NCBI GenBank assembly: GCA_029204225.1
Contig: CM055097.1
Coordinates: 3,182,620-3,246,619, forward strand
Direction: 5' to 3'
Origin: Diphasiastrum complanatum
Taxonomy: Eukaryota; Streptophyta; Lycopodiopsida; Lycopodiales; Lycopodiaceae
Length of the DNA: 64,000 nt
Shown here: positions 1 through 12,011 of the stretch, in pieces
How the letters are laid out: every line of letters starts with the position of its first letter
Position numbering within the stretch: the stretch's first letter is position 1
The notes under the pieces: model-generated
What the model saw: the letters and a program-made list of their open reading frames with translations, nothing else
Database searches by the model: none
What the model was told of the DNA's origin: nothing
Made by a program: the position numbers and the translations under genes

Positions 1-567
1 TTCACATGCAATATATGCGCGTCGATTGGCTATTGAGTGAAATAATGGCCGTTGGAATTTTTCGAAATTATAATAATTGGATATAAAAAAGGTCAGATAT
101 TTATAGTTTAACCTTGTCAATTTTAACAATAAATTGTAGATGTGACCATACTTTTGTAGCTTTAATTGTAGATGTGACCATACTTTAGTTGAAATTAATT
201 TTGGTTTATTCGATATCGACTAATCATTTTGATGATAGATGGATATTTAGTTTGATTTGATTGACAAGACTCAGAGTAATTATCATCGTAATCCGAATCT
301 CGTACATCCAACCCACCACGTTTGCAATCATTTCAAATTTTTCCTATATATACTGATGGACGATGCTGAAATTTTTTTGCTTAATGTTCTTACAGTTCTC
401 TACATCCATGCATAGCGATTCAGCGCACTCGAAACAAACTTCCTTCCATTCGCTATTACTCATGCGCGCCCATCTGCTACCAGCTATCGGTTTGGTTCGG
501 CTCAAGTATCGATTCGACGCACTCGACCTGACTTCTTATCTTGGGTTCTCCTTCTTCGTGGACATTA
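1..567. other. AT-rich non-coding start of window
   Basis: No convincing gene is seen. A 23-bp direct repeat (core TTGTAGATGTGACCATACTT) occurs at 132-154 and 164-186, a 32-bp period. An open frame at about 363-605 overlaps the start of the histone-like frame, has no recognisable content and is treated as chance. The segment probably holds the upstream region of the histone-like sequence, but no TATA box could be assigned with confidence. Confidence 0.5.
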
Positions 568-1228
568 ATGGCGTGGACCAAACAAACAACACAAGGCCAC
601 CCTAGTGGAATACCAATCTCAGGAGCGGGTCAGGAAAATCCACCACCACCACCTCGTCCACCACCACCACCTCCTCCTAGGCCAAGGAGCAGAAGAAGAG
701 ACCCACCCTGGCTAAAGGATATTCGGAAGTTACAAAAGACAAATAATCTTCTGATTCCAAAAGCTCACATACAGAGATCCATCAGACAGGTTACAAGAAG
801 TTTATTAACAGATGTGAGATGGACGGTAACAACAATTGAGGCGTTGCACACTGCATATGAGGATTTTCAGGTGAAATTTTTTTTCAGATACTATTGTTGC
901 AACTATCCATGCCAAGAGGGTGACCATCATGCCCAAGGATTTCAACATTGTGTTCAGGCTTTGGGACACATATGACAAATTTGTAGAATACGTTAGACCC
1001 GCTCACTCCTCTCCTCCAAAACAAGATTCAGAGAGGAGAAAACAAAAGCAATCTCAAGCATCCCGGCTTGTTATTCATATACAAAGCGGGAGTGTTTCAA
1101 AGAAGAGGAGGTCTCTTGACCCTCCAAATAAAGCGAGGGATTTTTCCAAGACATTTCCTGTAGATGAGATTCTTTCTTCGAGGCATTCTCCTCCCAATTT
1201 TCCTCCTAAGTCTCCTTCTCTCTCCTAA
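568..1228 (+). pseudogene. Divergent histone H3 / CENH3-like gene, frameshifted
   Basis: Histone H3 is a core nucleosome protein, and CENH3 is its centromeric form. The ATG at 568 opens with MAWTKQTT, close to the H3 start MARTKQTA. A proline- and arginine-rich tail (residues about 25-44) replaces the lysine-rich H3 tail. A histone fold follows: DIRKLQKTNNLLIPKA, then a DVRW segment. A run of eight T (877-884) then breaks the frame. The next frame carries ATIHAKRVTIMPKDF, the most conserved H3 stretch, and continues to a stop at 1226-1228. NLLIP and the Trp after the loop resemble plant CENH3, but loop 1 has canonical H3 length, without the usual CENH3 insertion. The coding part has no introns although plant CENH3 genes are intron-rich, which suggests a retrocopy. 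The C-terminus is about 75 residues longer than in H3. Seven T instead of eight would keep the frame, so an assembly error is possible. Confidence 0.72.
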
Positions 1229-1541
1229 TAAATCTCCTCCTAAATCTCCTCCTCCTACCCCCATAAATATTGGTTCCCCTCCACCTGTTCTAGGAAATGA
1301 TTTAGATGATTTTGTTAATGTAAATGTAGAATCAATTTTGAATGACAATTCTTTTTCTGGTTTATTTGTATTACTTCCGTCACCCCCTGCCCTTGCCTTT
1401 GTAAATACTCCTCAATATGTACAGTATGACCAATTGTTAAACACGTATCTTAAAGCTTTAGGTCCTCGATACAGTTTTAGGATGCCGAAGACCAATGCTG
1501 GTCTCCCCCTTTCTAGTTTAGATACAGGTGAATTAGTTTAG
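1164..1541 (+). other. Proline/serine-rich open frame, possible tail of H3-like gene
   Basis: This frame overlaps the end of the histone-like frame. It begins with a hydrophobic stretch and then a run of repeated SPP/KSPP units, followed by an acidic LGNDLDDFVNVNVESILND segment and a plain hydrophobic C-terminus. The KSPP repeats also end the previous frame (HSPPNFPPKSP), so a second frameshift may divide one longer protein. I recognise no domain. It could equally be an unrelated low-complexity frame created by the CCTCCT-rich DNA at 1190-1265. Confidence 0.3.
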
Positions 1542-2175
1542 GTGACAATGTAGGAGGTGGGGCCATTTAGTACTAGATGGAATTTTTCCAGACCCCATTG
1601 TTTATAGATGTAGCATTGTTTCCCCTTCAATTCATGGCTGCATTTCATTTCCCTGATTTCAAAAGTCTGCACGATGATATGCTCTAACACGTTGCTTTTG
1701 TAGATTGGATCTTTTGTAGATCAAAACACTAAATAGGTCAATATACTTGTTCAATTCTGATTTTTGAATTCACATACTGGATTTGGCCGATTTTTGGATC
1801 ATTGGTTCAGCCTAAGTGGTGGCTTATAGATTGCATATCAAATTTTAAGCATTTGCATGTAGATTTGGAATAGTCATTTTTTTGTGATTTTGTCAAAACC
1901 CTAATTTTGATTGGATCTCTAGATAGTGAGGTTGTTGGACCTCATTTGAGTGTGTTTCAATATTAGGAAGTAGCAAAAGTCATTAGATTGAGGATAGATC
2001 ATAGGTTGATCAAGATTCCATGATTCTATGTGTTGATTTGCTTGGATAAGTGCTAGAAGAGAATTTGTGAGATAGTTTCAAATCTTGGTGATTTCCTTGG
2101 AAAGCATTTGTTGTTGCTCAAAGGAGTGCTTTGTGCATTGAAGCAGGTTGAAAGAGAAGATCAGGTCATTGCTAC
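1542..2175 (+). other. Non-coding leader upstream of copia gag
   Basis: No gene is visible. The segment lies directly upstream of a copia gag start. It should contain the LTR and primer-binding site of that element, but no TGGTATCAGAGC-like PBS or clear LTR end was found. The 5' end of the element is therefore either lost or too diverged to define by eye. Confidence 0.4.
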
Positions 2176-3717
2176 ATGGCAACCTCAATTGGAGTCATGT
2201 TGGAAGCCAATGATAGGCTTACCTCAAGTAACTATTCATTGTGGAAAGTGAGGATGGAGTCATTTCTTGAGATGAATGATGTTTTGGATATCGTTGTAGG
2301 CTTGGAGGAGAGACCAGCAACACAACAAGATCAATTGAGGTATGACAAGAGGGCCAAGAAGGCTCTACACATGATAAAGATGAATTTTACCAATGAACTT
2401 CTCAAGGAAGTTAATAAGTGCACATCATCTTTGGAAGCTTGGAATTCATTGAAGAAGCTTTATGAATCCAAGTCTACTTCTAGAGTGTTGACTCTAAGAA
2501 GACAACTCTTTTCTTGTTTGCAAAAGAATGAAGAAAGTCCAAGTACTTTTGTTTTGAGAATGAAAGCATTGAATGATGAGTTAGCTTGCATAGATGAAAG
2601 CATTAAGGAAGGAGAGCTTATTCAAGTGACTCTTAATGGCTTTTGGATGCTCATGCTAACATTGTTCAGAGTATTGCTATTCAAAAGACTTTGCCAAGTT
2701 TGATGGATCTTCAAGAGATCTTGATCAATGAGGAATATAGGCTTCAAGCAAGAGGTGGATCTACATCGACACTTCAAGAGGATGCTATGTTCACAAAGGA
2801 CAAATTCAAGGGCAAAACCAAAAGCAAGTGGTCTAAAGGGCAAGATCAAGTGGATGCTTCTTCAAGTGGCAAAAAGAAGGATAGATCAAAGTTCAAGTGC
2901 TTCTATTGTGGCATCAAAGGACACTTTGCAAGTGAGTGCTACAAGAAGAAGAGAGATCAAGGAGACAAGCAAGGTAATCTTACTCTTGATGAGAATGGTT
3001 TGGATGTGCAAGATGCAAATGATGATGCTTTTGTGATGTCTTCATGTATGCTTGCTAATGATGGAGATCTAGATCCTTGGTGGATTTTCACACATGACCT
3101 TTCACAAAGAGTACTTCTCTTCTTTGTTGGCATATGGAGATGACAAGAGAGTGATCTACACGACCAATGATGGTGAGTGTGTAATCAAAGGGATTGGCAC
3201 AATTCATATTGCTCTCTCTACAAATAGGAGTGTTCATTTGAAGGATGTCTTGTTTATTCCATCTATTACCAAGAATTTGCTTAGTGTGAGTCAAATGCTA
3301 AGTAAGGGCCTCAAGGTGGAGTTTGATGGAGATGCTTGTTTGATCAAAAGGAACTTGATTGGAAAAGGTAAAAGGCAAGGGAAGTTGTTCAAACTTGATT
3401 CTTGTGTTATTGCTAACCAAGTTGGATGTGTTGCAAGAGAGCAAATTTCTATTCAAGAGGTTTGGCACAAAAGGATTGGACACCTCAACTTCAAGTCATT
3501 GGAGGTAATGGCAAGGAAGAAGGTTGTGATTGGTCTTCCAAATTCCTTAAGTAATTACAAGCATGTATGTGAGTCTTGTGCTTTGTCTAAGTCACATAGA
3601 CTACCTTATACTAGATCTATTTCTAGATCTACAAAGTCTTTTCAACTTGTACATTCGGATATTCATGGATTTACTACAATTAGCAATGGAATAGTCACTT
3701 TAGCCTTCTATCTTTAG
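2176..3717 (+). pseudogene. Truncated Ty1/copia polyprotein (gag, protease remnant, start of integrase)
   Basis: This is retrotransposon polyprotein, read in at least three frames. Gag (2176 to about 2650) has the copia pattern NYSLWKVRMESFL and a later LTLRRQL helix. After a frameshift near 2640 there is an intact CCHC zinc knuckle, CFYCGIKGHFASEC (about 2900-2945). The text then runs DPWWI straight into a histidine-containing segment, and the D-S/T-G protease triad expected at about 3085-3095 is absent. Downstream, in a third frame, come the pre-integrase motif HKRIGHLNFKSLEV and the first catalytic Asp region QLVHSDIHGF (about 3660). Similarity stops at about 3680, so the rest of integrase, RT and RNase H are missing. 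The next LTR element begins 55 bp further on. The copia assignment is firm, and the copy cannot be autonomous. Confidence 0.85.
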
Positions 3718-3772
3718 AATTACCTTTGTCGATCTGGCTTTAAGTAGATTTGGGTCAGATCTATATACAATA

Positions 3773-4404
3773 TGTTGGAAATGGTGAACTCATGCAACCA
3801 TTCCCTGGCACTCCATGAAGACGAAACGAAGGACGAAAGAAAAGTGTTCGTCCTTGTAACGAAAAGACACTTTGGACAGAGAGCACGAACCAAAGGAAAA
3901 CAATTCGATCTGACAGGTGGCAGCTCGACGAGCGTGGAGTCTTGGACTATCACGCTCAGCCGCCAAGGGCCACGTCAACAGGGATAATTTTTAAACTATT
4001 ACTTAGTGACCCCCAAATAGATGATAAAAAGAGAATAAACAAAAACTATTCATAGATATACATAAGTGAGATACAGAAGAGAACATAGGCGTATTCAAGC
4101 ACTATAAGCTATGCATGAAAGTCTGCCAATGAGCAAAACATAGCTGATTTGTGAGAGGACTGACAGGCCGCCAACGAGTGAGACACTGATCAACTCACTC
4201 ATAACAGTAATACAAATTACAATTGCTCTCTTCTCTCGATCTTTTATCATTTGTGTCGTTTGTTTGATAGAATAATTTTGTGTCTATGGTTGCTTAGGAT
4301 CCTGCATTAATTTCGTAAGCTAGCCTAAGTAGGTAGCAAAACTCAAGTGTAGACAAGATCAGGAGCTCTTCTTGGTGAGATGAAAATAATCATGAACATC
4401 TACA
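3773..4404 (+). mobile_element. 5' LTR of a copia element
   Basis: A 632-bp segment begins TGTTGG and ends CA immediately before a consensus copia primer-binding site, which defines it as a 5' LTR. The five bases before it are CAATA, the expected position of a target-site duplication, but the 3' end of this element is not in the window so this cannot be confirmed. No second copy of this LTR was noticed. Confidence 0.7.
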
Positions 4405-4416
4405 TGGTATCAGAAC
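4405..4416 (+). promoter_or_regulatory. Primer-binding site, initiator tRNA-Met type
   Basis: TGGTATCAGAAC directly follows the LTR end. It matches the usual copia PBS TGGTATCAGAGC at 11 of 12 positions. That PBS is complementary to the 3' end of initiator tRNA-Met and primes minus-strand DNA synthesis. Confidence 0.85.
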
Positions 4417-4440
4417 AATGATTTCCTAAGACAACACAAT

Positions 4441-5480
4441 ATGGCTACAACGATCCAAACGAGAATAGCAATCAATCTTGATGGAGCAAACTACCGAATA
4501 TGGAAGTTTAAAATCAAAATGCTTCTGAAGGGTGAGAGCATCAAATCAGTGACCGATCTCACAGAAGAACAGCCTTTAGAGGGAGACTCGAGAAGAGCTG
4601 AGTGGATCAGAAAAGATGAGCATGCAATGGCAATCATCGTTTCATTTATCAGTAGCCTCCTCAATAGGACGACCATCCACTAGACCAAAAACTGAACCTG
4701 CCAATGGCAACGATTGAAGATTGAAGATTGAATATTGTATGAGCAGCTATAAAGCATGGGAAAGACTAAAACAGAACTACAAAGTAAAGACTGTCACTTT
4801 GGTGATGCACCTCCATAATCAGTTGCAAGCCATGCGATGGGATGACAATCAGTTAGATCAGCATGTCGAGAAGATTAGAACAATCTTCGCTCAACTTGCT
4901 GTATCTGGACAGGAGCACCAAGTCTCAACAAGGCAACAACTGATGCACTTTTTGAAATCATTGTCGACATCCTTTCAGGAATGCTCATTCTGAGCTTACC
5001 AAACATGAGATTCGAGCGAGCTGTCAATCTTGTCGCTGATGAGAGACAAAGGAGAAGGAAGCAGTGATCAGGAGAAGGCCCTTTTCACAAAGGGAAGGAA
5101 GAAGAACAAAAACAAGCCCAGCTTCGACAAAATGAATCCAAAGTCTTTGAGTAGAGGCAACGACAACCAAAAACCTCCTCCTGTGATCACTGTGACAAGC
5201 CGGGACACACAGCCAACAAATACTGGTTTAACCCGACAATACCTTACATGCACTACAATAAGAAGGGTTACTCTACATACGATTGCAGATTCAACCTGAA
5301 AAGAAAAAACAAGGCTGAGAAAGCAAATGTTGCAAAGTCATCAAGGGATGCTGACAAAAGCGATGAAGCCTTCACAATATTCAATGAGGCTTCAACAAGC
5401 TACACAAAAAAGTATAACAAAGATCAATCCCAACAATTATCCAATACAATAAACATAAAGATCCAAATAAAACATGAGAG
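4441..5480 (+). pseudogene. Copia gag remnant (second element)
   Basis: The reading starts 24 bp after the PBS with ATG. It has the gag signature INLDGANYRIWKFKIKMLL and then GAWERL-like and LHNQL segments typical of copia Gag (UBN2 family). Stops or frameshifts occur at about 4680, 4990 and 5200. A zinc-knuckle remnant, CDKPGHTANKYW, can be read near 5195-5235, with the last Cys replaced. After about 5500 the sequence changes character to GC-richer DNA with no pol, so the element is cut off or interrupted there. Protease, integrase and RT are absent. Confidence 0.75.
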
Positions 5481-5489
5481 ATGGAGCAA

Positions 5490-7140
5490 GAAAGAAGAGC
5501 AAGGACATCCGATTTCAATTCGATTGTTGAGATGGATTTTTCATCGAGGGATTGGTCCTGTCGGAAGATCCCCAGCGGGGGAAGGGCCGACACTACCCTT
5601 ACGCGAGTGACTAGGGTAACGACGTTTCCAATCCCGAAGGCCGTCCTAGTCACCCCGTACTCCCGGGTCAATGAGAGTTTTCCAGGATCTTAGAGGTATA
5701 AATGGGAGATGACATGGCTACTCGGTTAAGTGCTCGACTTGACTTCTCATATTCTTGGTCTATAAAGCAATGGTAGATACTGTGTGCTTGGGTAGGATCT
5801 AACAGGACCTCGAGAGACTCTAGATCAAAAACAGTTTAGTCCTAATAGGATCCCAACCTTATGGGATGCTAATAAGACTCGAACAGATTCTAAAAGGGAG
5901 TCATGGGAGGTCCACCCTAGAGCCCAACCTACAAATTCAATCTACTATCAGTGACAAGCCAATTGTTATCTTGCAACATACTTTGCGAGTTTGGCTCCCG
6001 TGTCTATGTGCATCATTGCATGGTTAACTTCTTCAGTGCTCTTGAAATGGGATCTCTTTTGTATCTGATTCTATATGGTCGAAAAAGCTTCTTGAGAGCT
6101 CGAAGCATGTTTGATCGACTTGAAACACGATTTTGATATTAGAATTGGTAGACGGGTCATATGTTAACAGCTTCAAAGTGAAAATGAAGGGGGAGAGACT
6201 TCAAAGGAGCTAGTTGTAGAGCATGTCCCCCATATCATGTCCCTCCTTTATGTAGAAACATTGTGGTTTGGGCCCAATGTAATGCCTTCTGGCCCTAGTG
6301 TCAAGGGTAGGTCCATAAAAGTGTGTGGTTTCCATCAATCAGTCATAAGCAAAGGGCTCGAGTGATATCTGCCAGACTCAACTTATGGTGCTCGATATAG
6401 GAGTTCAGTTCAGTTCCGATATTTATCAAGTCTCTCAATAAGTTGCATCAATTCATAGATGGTTTTTAGCAAATACAAAATGGATTCAGTTGAAAGTGTA
6501 TGCTTGGCTATTTTTCTCACTGTGCTCAGGGGATCGACGCACCTTGGCTGCTAGGTGGCCGAGTGCTCGCCTCCCAAGGCCCGTGTGTTTCAACGAGTGG
6601 CCTAGGCAGGTGCTCTAGGTGATGCAGTGACAGAGCAACAAATATTTTCTCCTAACTCGGGAGGTGTGTTTCACCCTCACCGAGTATAAAAGCCACCTCT
6701 ATGTTTCAAGAGGGTCGACATTGTTTTTACACTTACAACCAAGAAATTTGCGTATACACACTTACGATCAGTACCCAAGCGTTTTCAATAATTTTAACTT
6801 CCAAGCAATCCCTTCTTGTGATTTATAAAACAGGCACCTTGATGAACTCTAAACTCAATAGACACCTCATAGAATTTTTCAAACCACAATCGATATATGG
6901 GCTCTCTATTACCTCAATACCACTGTTTTATTGGGTAAGCTTAACATCACGCGTATCATTTACTCAAAGGAAACGATAGATTAAGTTAGAAAGTATACCT
7001 CAATGACCTTGGGGGATGGTGAATCTAGTGAAAGTCTTGCTCTAGTCTTCACAAGCGATTTTGTGCATTGAGGCCTTCCTTAAAGCTAGGTCCTTGTTGA
7101 AAATTGGATCACATTGTATAAAGAGGGAAAAGGACACCTA
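5490..7140. other. Unassigned repeat-like DNA with core-promoter-like sites
   Basis: No protein-coding content is recognised. Base composition is more GC-rich than the flanks at 5530-5680 and 6530-6700. TATA-like sites occur at 5696-5703 (GGTATAAATGGG context) and at 6683-6690 (GAGTATAAAAGCC). The second sits in an LTR-like setting, with GC-rich sequence before it and AT-rich sequence after. This may be an LTR or other non-coding part of an element that interrupted the copia copy upstream. No termini could be fixed. Confidence 0.35.
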
Positions 7141-7160
7141 CCCCCCCCCCCCCCCCCCCC
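7141..7160. repeat. Poly-C tract
   Basis: An uninterrupted run of 20 C is followed by a CTT/CTG-rich pyrimidine tract to about 7320. An open frame through this tract encodes only low-complexity Pro/Ser/Phe and is not considered a gene. Confidence 0.9.
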
Positions 7161-8747
<1,587 letters not shown>

Positions 8748-8969
8748 TGGTGACATTTTTTTCTTACTAATTTTTAAGACTCCCATTGATTGTCTACATT
8801 ATTTATCCCTCTTATTTCGTTGCACCCATTATGTTAGATACTGGATCCCCTAGTCAGAGGTTAGGCCATAGTCGCGGGTCATCTTGCCTTTCCTCTATGA
8901 GCCCTAAGTGAGCTTTTTAGTTACCTTGACCAGTTGTCTTCCTCGCATTAGGATAGGGTCTTACAGCAC

Positions 8970-10254
8970 TTGAGGGCTCGACGCGAGGCTCGTAGCTCCT
9001 CCCGATTGGTTGAGTACACATCATCGACCGAGGAGATTCAGTCCACTCCTTGTGTAGACCAGTCACATGTTTCCCTATATAGAAGCTCTTGGAAAGGCAA
9101 GATAATGGATTTTAAAGTATCACCTGCCGGTCAATCTATCACGGAAGTTTTAGTTCATCATGCTTATCTTCACAATGAGCTCAACATTCATGATTTGAAT
9201 CCAAATGATAGAAGAAAATGCAATTGTAAGTTTTCAGATTTAATTTCTTTTAAGGTTAGCATTTTCTTTAAATTATATTTTTCTTGTGATATTTTTGTTG
9301 GTTTTGCAGATTTGTATCCATCAAATTCCATTGAATGGCAAATAGTTCAATCGATTGCAGGAATAATCGATGTCATACATTCAAGTATCGGTATTTTACG
9401 ATATAAAGGTCGTTCTCCAAAATCACTTTTAGAGTCGGGAGTTTTCTTTTATGATCACATCTATTTTTCTGATTAAAATGGTCTAGTAGGTAGATTAGAG
9501 CCATATCCTCTACCAAATTTTTTGAGTAAGGAATGGATTTCTCCTGATGCAGCAATTTCAAAAAGTTTTTGATCTAGGCTATATATTGATATTCAAAGTA
9601 TATTAAAATGTAGCACTGGATCAAAGAATAATAGATTAAGTTGGTATCTACCTTTTAATATTTTTGTTGATTTTTTTTCCAAATGCAATGTTCGAAGAAC
9701 GAAAACAATGTTTATTTGTAAGGACTTGACTACTAAAATAATCGCCGAGTTGTTGGATGATGGTTGGGATACAAAACAAAATCAACAAGTTGAGTGCAAA
9801 GTATGTTACTCATCCATGACATTTAGATATCACATCGAAAAACAAATGCTCACTTTGCTGCTGTATTATAGAAGATGGATTAAATCCAAAAATGTTTGGA
9901 AGCCACTTGATCAAGATTTTGTTATAAACCCTCAAGAACAACTTCAGATAACAATGAAAAGAAATGACAACATTTTTGCAATGGTTGAGGTTGAGGAAGA
10001 TTGGTGTCTCAATGACATTCAATCAGAACTAGACATGCTGCAATTCGATTTACCTCAGTACTATCAATTTCGATTGAATGGTGTAAAGGTACGTTATGCC
10101 ATGTAAAAATATTTCTTTTTTTCTATTTCTAAGTGAATCAGTTTTATAAAATATATTAACTAAAACAATTTCTCTTGTGCAGGTAAGAGTAAGGCAGAAA
10201 GGCCATATAAAATGCAAAGATATTGGAACATCCATCGAAATTGAAGATCCATAG
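8970..10254 (+). pseudogene. Unrecognised intron-containing gene with two in-frame stops
   Basis: I do not recognise this protein. A single reading frame runs through three inferred exons: about 8970-9225, 9310-10088 and 10183-10254. Intron 1 is 84 bp (GTAAGT...TTTTGCAG) and intron 2 is 94 bp (GTACGT...CTTGTGCAG). Joining them keeps the frame up to a stop at 10252-10254. Two stops interrupt the middle exon: TAA at 9474-9476 and TGA at 9570-9572. Each is one C-to-T change from a sense codon (CAA, CGA), as expected of decay of methylated DNA. The protein would be about 365 residues, with no signal peptide or membrane segment seen. Its last third has a compact acidic/hydrophobic pattern, VEVEEDWCLNDIQSELDML and then FRLNGVKV. 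The true start may lie further upstream. The spliced structure argues for a former host gene or an intron-bearing DNA transposon gene rather than a retroelement. Confidence 0.5.
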
Positions 10255-10364
10255 ATTATGAACTATGGAATTTTGTATTATATGTAATACAATTTTTTGT
10301 ATACATCATCTTTGAAAATATATGAACCACTTTTTCTATAAGGCTCTTTCATTTCTATGAACTT

Positions 10365-10495
10365 TGTTTTCATGGTGCAAAACACAATGTAATTGCAATT
10401 GGATAAAATGAGTTCTCGATAACAAGATTCATTGTCTCCTGTAGGAAATGCATTATCTCCATTGGGGAGATCTTCATTCACTTGAATTCTAGTAA
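10365..10495 (-). pseudogene. Duplicate of the last exon of the C48-like gene
   Basis: Read on the minus strand this segment gives SPMEIMHFLQETMNLVIENS. It aligns with FPMEIMHFRKETIKLVIKNS in the exon at 10983-11112. An in-frame stop occurs early (FK stop MK). The duplicate lies about 600 bp downstream of the original exon, on the far side of a foldback element. It is a partial, non-functional copy. Confidence 0.6.
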
Positions 10496-10555
10496 CCACT
10501 ACAATCAGATATCGAATCGACGCTTGCCCTTGTTGAAGTCTCATATATATCGGTT

Positions 10556-10790
10556 GTATTTTTTGTTTTCATTGCCTTGGTCTGTATTGTCCTTGTCTTG
10601 GCATATTTGGATATGTTCAGATGATGATCTGATCAAAGCTTTGCTGCAACAAATCTAAATGAACTAATGTCGCATGTTTGGATTGGTTGTGACAAAGGTT
10701 CGATCAGATCATCATTCAGAACTTATCCAAAAAAAACCATGGTAAAGACAAGGCAGACCAAGGCTATGAAAAACAAACATGTCGAAATAC
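10556..10790. mobile_element. Foldback (MITE-like) element, about 235 bp
   Basis: The left arm, about 10561-10660, pairs imperfectly with the right arm, about 10672-10777. Shared blocks include GCCTTGGTCTG and ATGATGATCTGATC, read inward from each side. Almost the whole segment can fold into one hairpin, as in foldback MITEs. No coding capacity and no clear target-site duplication were seen. It lies between the two copies of the C48-like last exon, so it may have inserted there or taken part in the duplication. Confidence 0.6.
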
Positions 10791-11619
10791 CGTAGAAATT
10801 GAAGATGAATGAATCATAACCTCATTTGATAAGAGAAAAAAAAAAAAACAAGTAAGAACAACCATAGAAAAACTATAAATATATTTCTATTAAAATTTTT
10901 TGTACATGTGTCTCATCCACATCAAGTGAGACGAATATTTAATCAGTATCGACTATCTATGATCTCTTAATCCATTTCTCCAGTTGGAAGTAGCTTGGGT
11001 GGAGAACACTCGGCCACTGCAACTGGATATGAATTTTTGATCACAAGCTTTATGGTCTCCTTCCTGAAGTGCATTATCTCCATTGGGAAGACCTTCGGGC
11101 ATTTAAACTGAAAAAAAAAAAACATAAACACAGTTAAATGTAATTAATCAAAGATCAATTAATAGAAATTTGAATATAAAAAAAACAAAAACACAGGTAA
11201 AAGTTATTAATCGAAGATTACCTCTTCCAGATTTGGAAGTCCATCTTGTAGAGCAAGCCAATTAAAAAAGTGTTTGGCATTGCATACAGTATACCAACCA
11301 CAACTAACAGAATCAACTTGCTGGGAGGGTTGCAGAATCCAAATTTTAACATTATGAGATATCGGATCAACGCGCAGGATGTTATAATTAAATCGACAAC
11401 GGACACAAGCGCGCGTCGAATCGATATCCAAAAAATATTGTTTTAATATTGGATCAACGTGCACGTTATGAAAAGAAATCAAACAATAACTACAAGGGCG
11501 CATCAAACCGATATTGATAAATTTTTACCTCTACATCAACAATTTTTAGTTTCGTATATGCTTTTGTATTTGGTATTGGAAAGGATTCCAATATTTTCTG
11601 GATATGGCTCTTGGCAATT

Positions 11620-11624
11620 TTGTG

Positions 11625-11698
<74 letters not shown>
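11620..11698. repeat. (TG)n microsatellite
   Basis: About 78 bp of TG dinucleotides with one CG interruption near 11631. It lies inside the degenerate C48-like gene. The Cys-Val and Thr-His frames through it are artefacts. Confidence 0.95.
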
Positions 11699-11701
<3 letters not shown>

Positions 11702-11999
11702 GAGTTCATCTTTAAACAACTGGATTACGCAACCCTCATCATTGACGTATAAGGACAACACATATAAGATCCAATAATCACTGCAATCAGAAAACAATAA
11801 ATTTATGAGAATCAATGTGAAAACAAAATTCATATGAAAAATTCACATAATAAAATCTGAAAAAAGACACTTACTTTGTTATGTATGACAACACGAGAAT
11901 TGGATTTTGGTGTAGAATCCTCTCTAGCATGCTCTAGACTTGATATCTTCACAAAATCATTGATAGATATGATTTTCTCCTTCATAACCTGAAACACAA

Positions 12000-12011
12000 G
12001 CTCTGATACCA
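12000..12011 (-). promoter_or_regulatory. Primer-binding site, initiator tRNA-Met type, minus strand
   Basis: On the minus strand the 12 bases read TGGTATCAGAGC, a perfect copia-type PBS. They directly follow the end of the LTR at 12012-12661. This fixes the orientation of the LTR and marks 12011 downward as internal element sequence, where the C48-like gene lies. Confidence 0.85.

Noticed and set aside
363-605. 80-residue frame upstream of the histone-like gene
   Set aside because: No motif, overlaps the better supported frame, and plain composition.
568-1000. Calling the histone-like sequence a definite CENH3
   Set aside because: Loop 1 lacks the insertion usual in CENH3, and the N-terminus is H3-like; evidence supports only H3/CENH3-like.
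11459-11833. Cys-Val and Thr-His repeat frames
   Set aside because: Products of the (TG)n repeat; only the short peptide before it on the minus strand may be relic coding.
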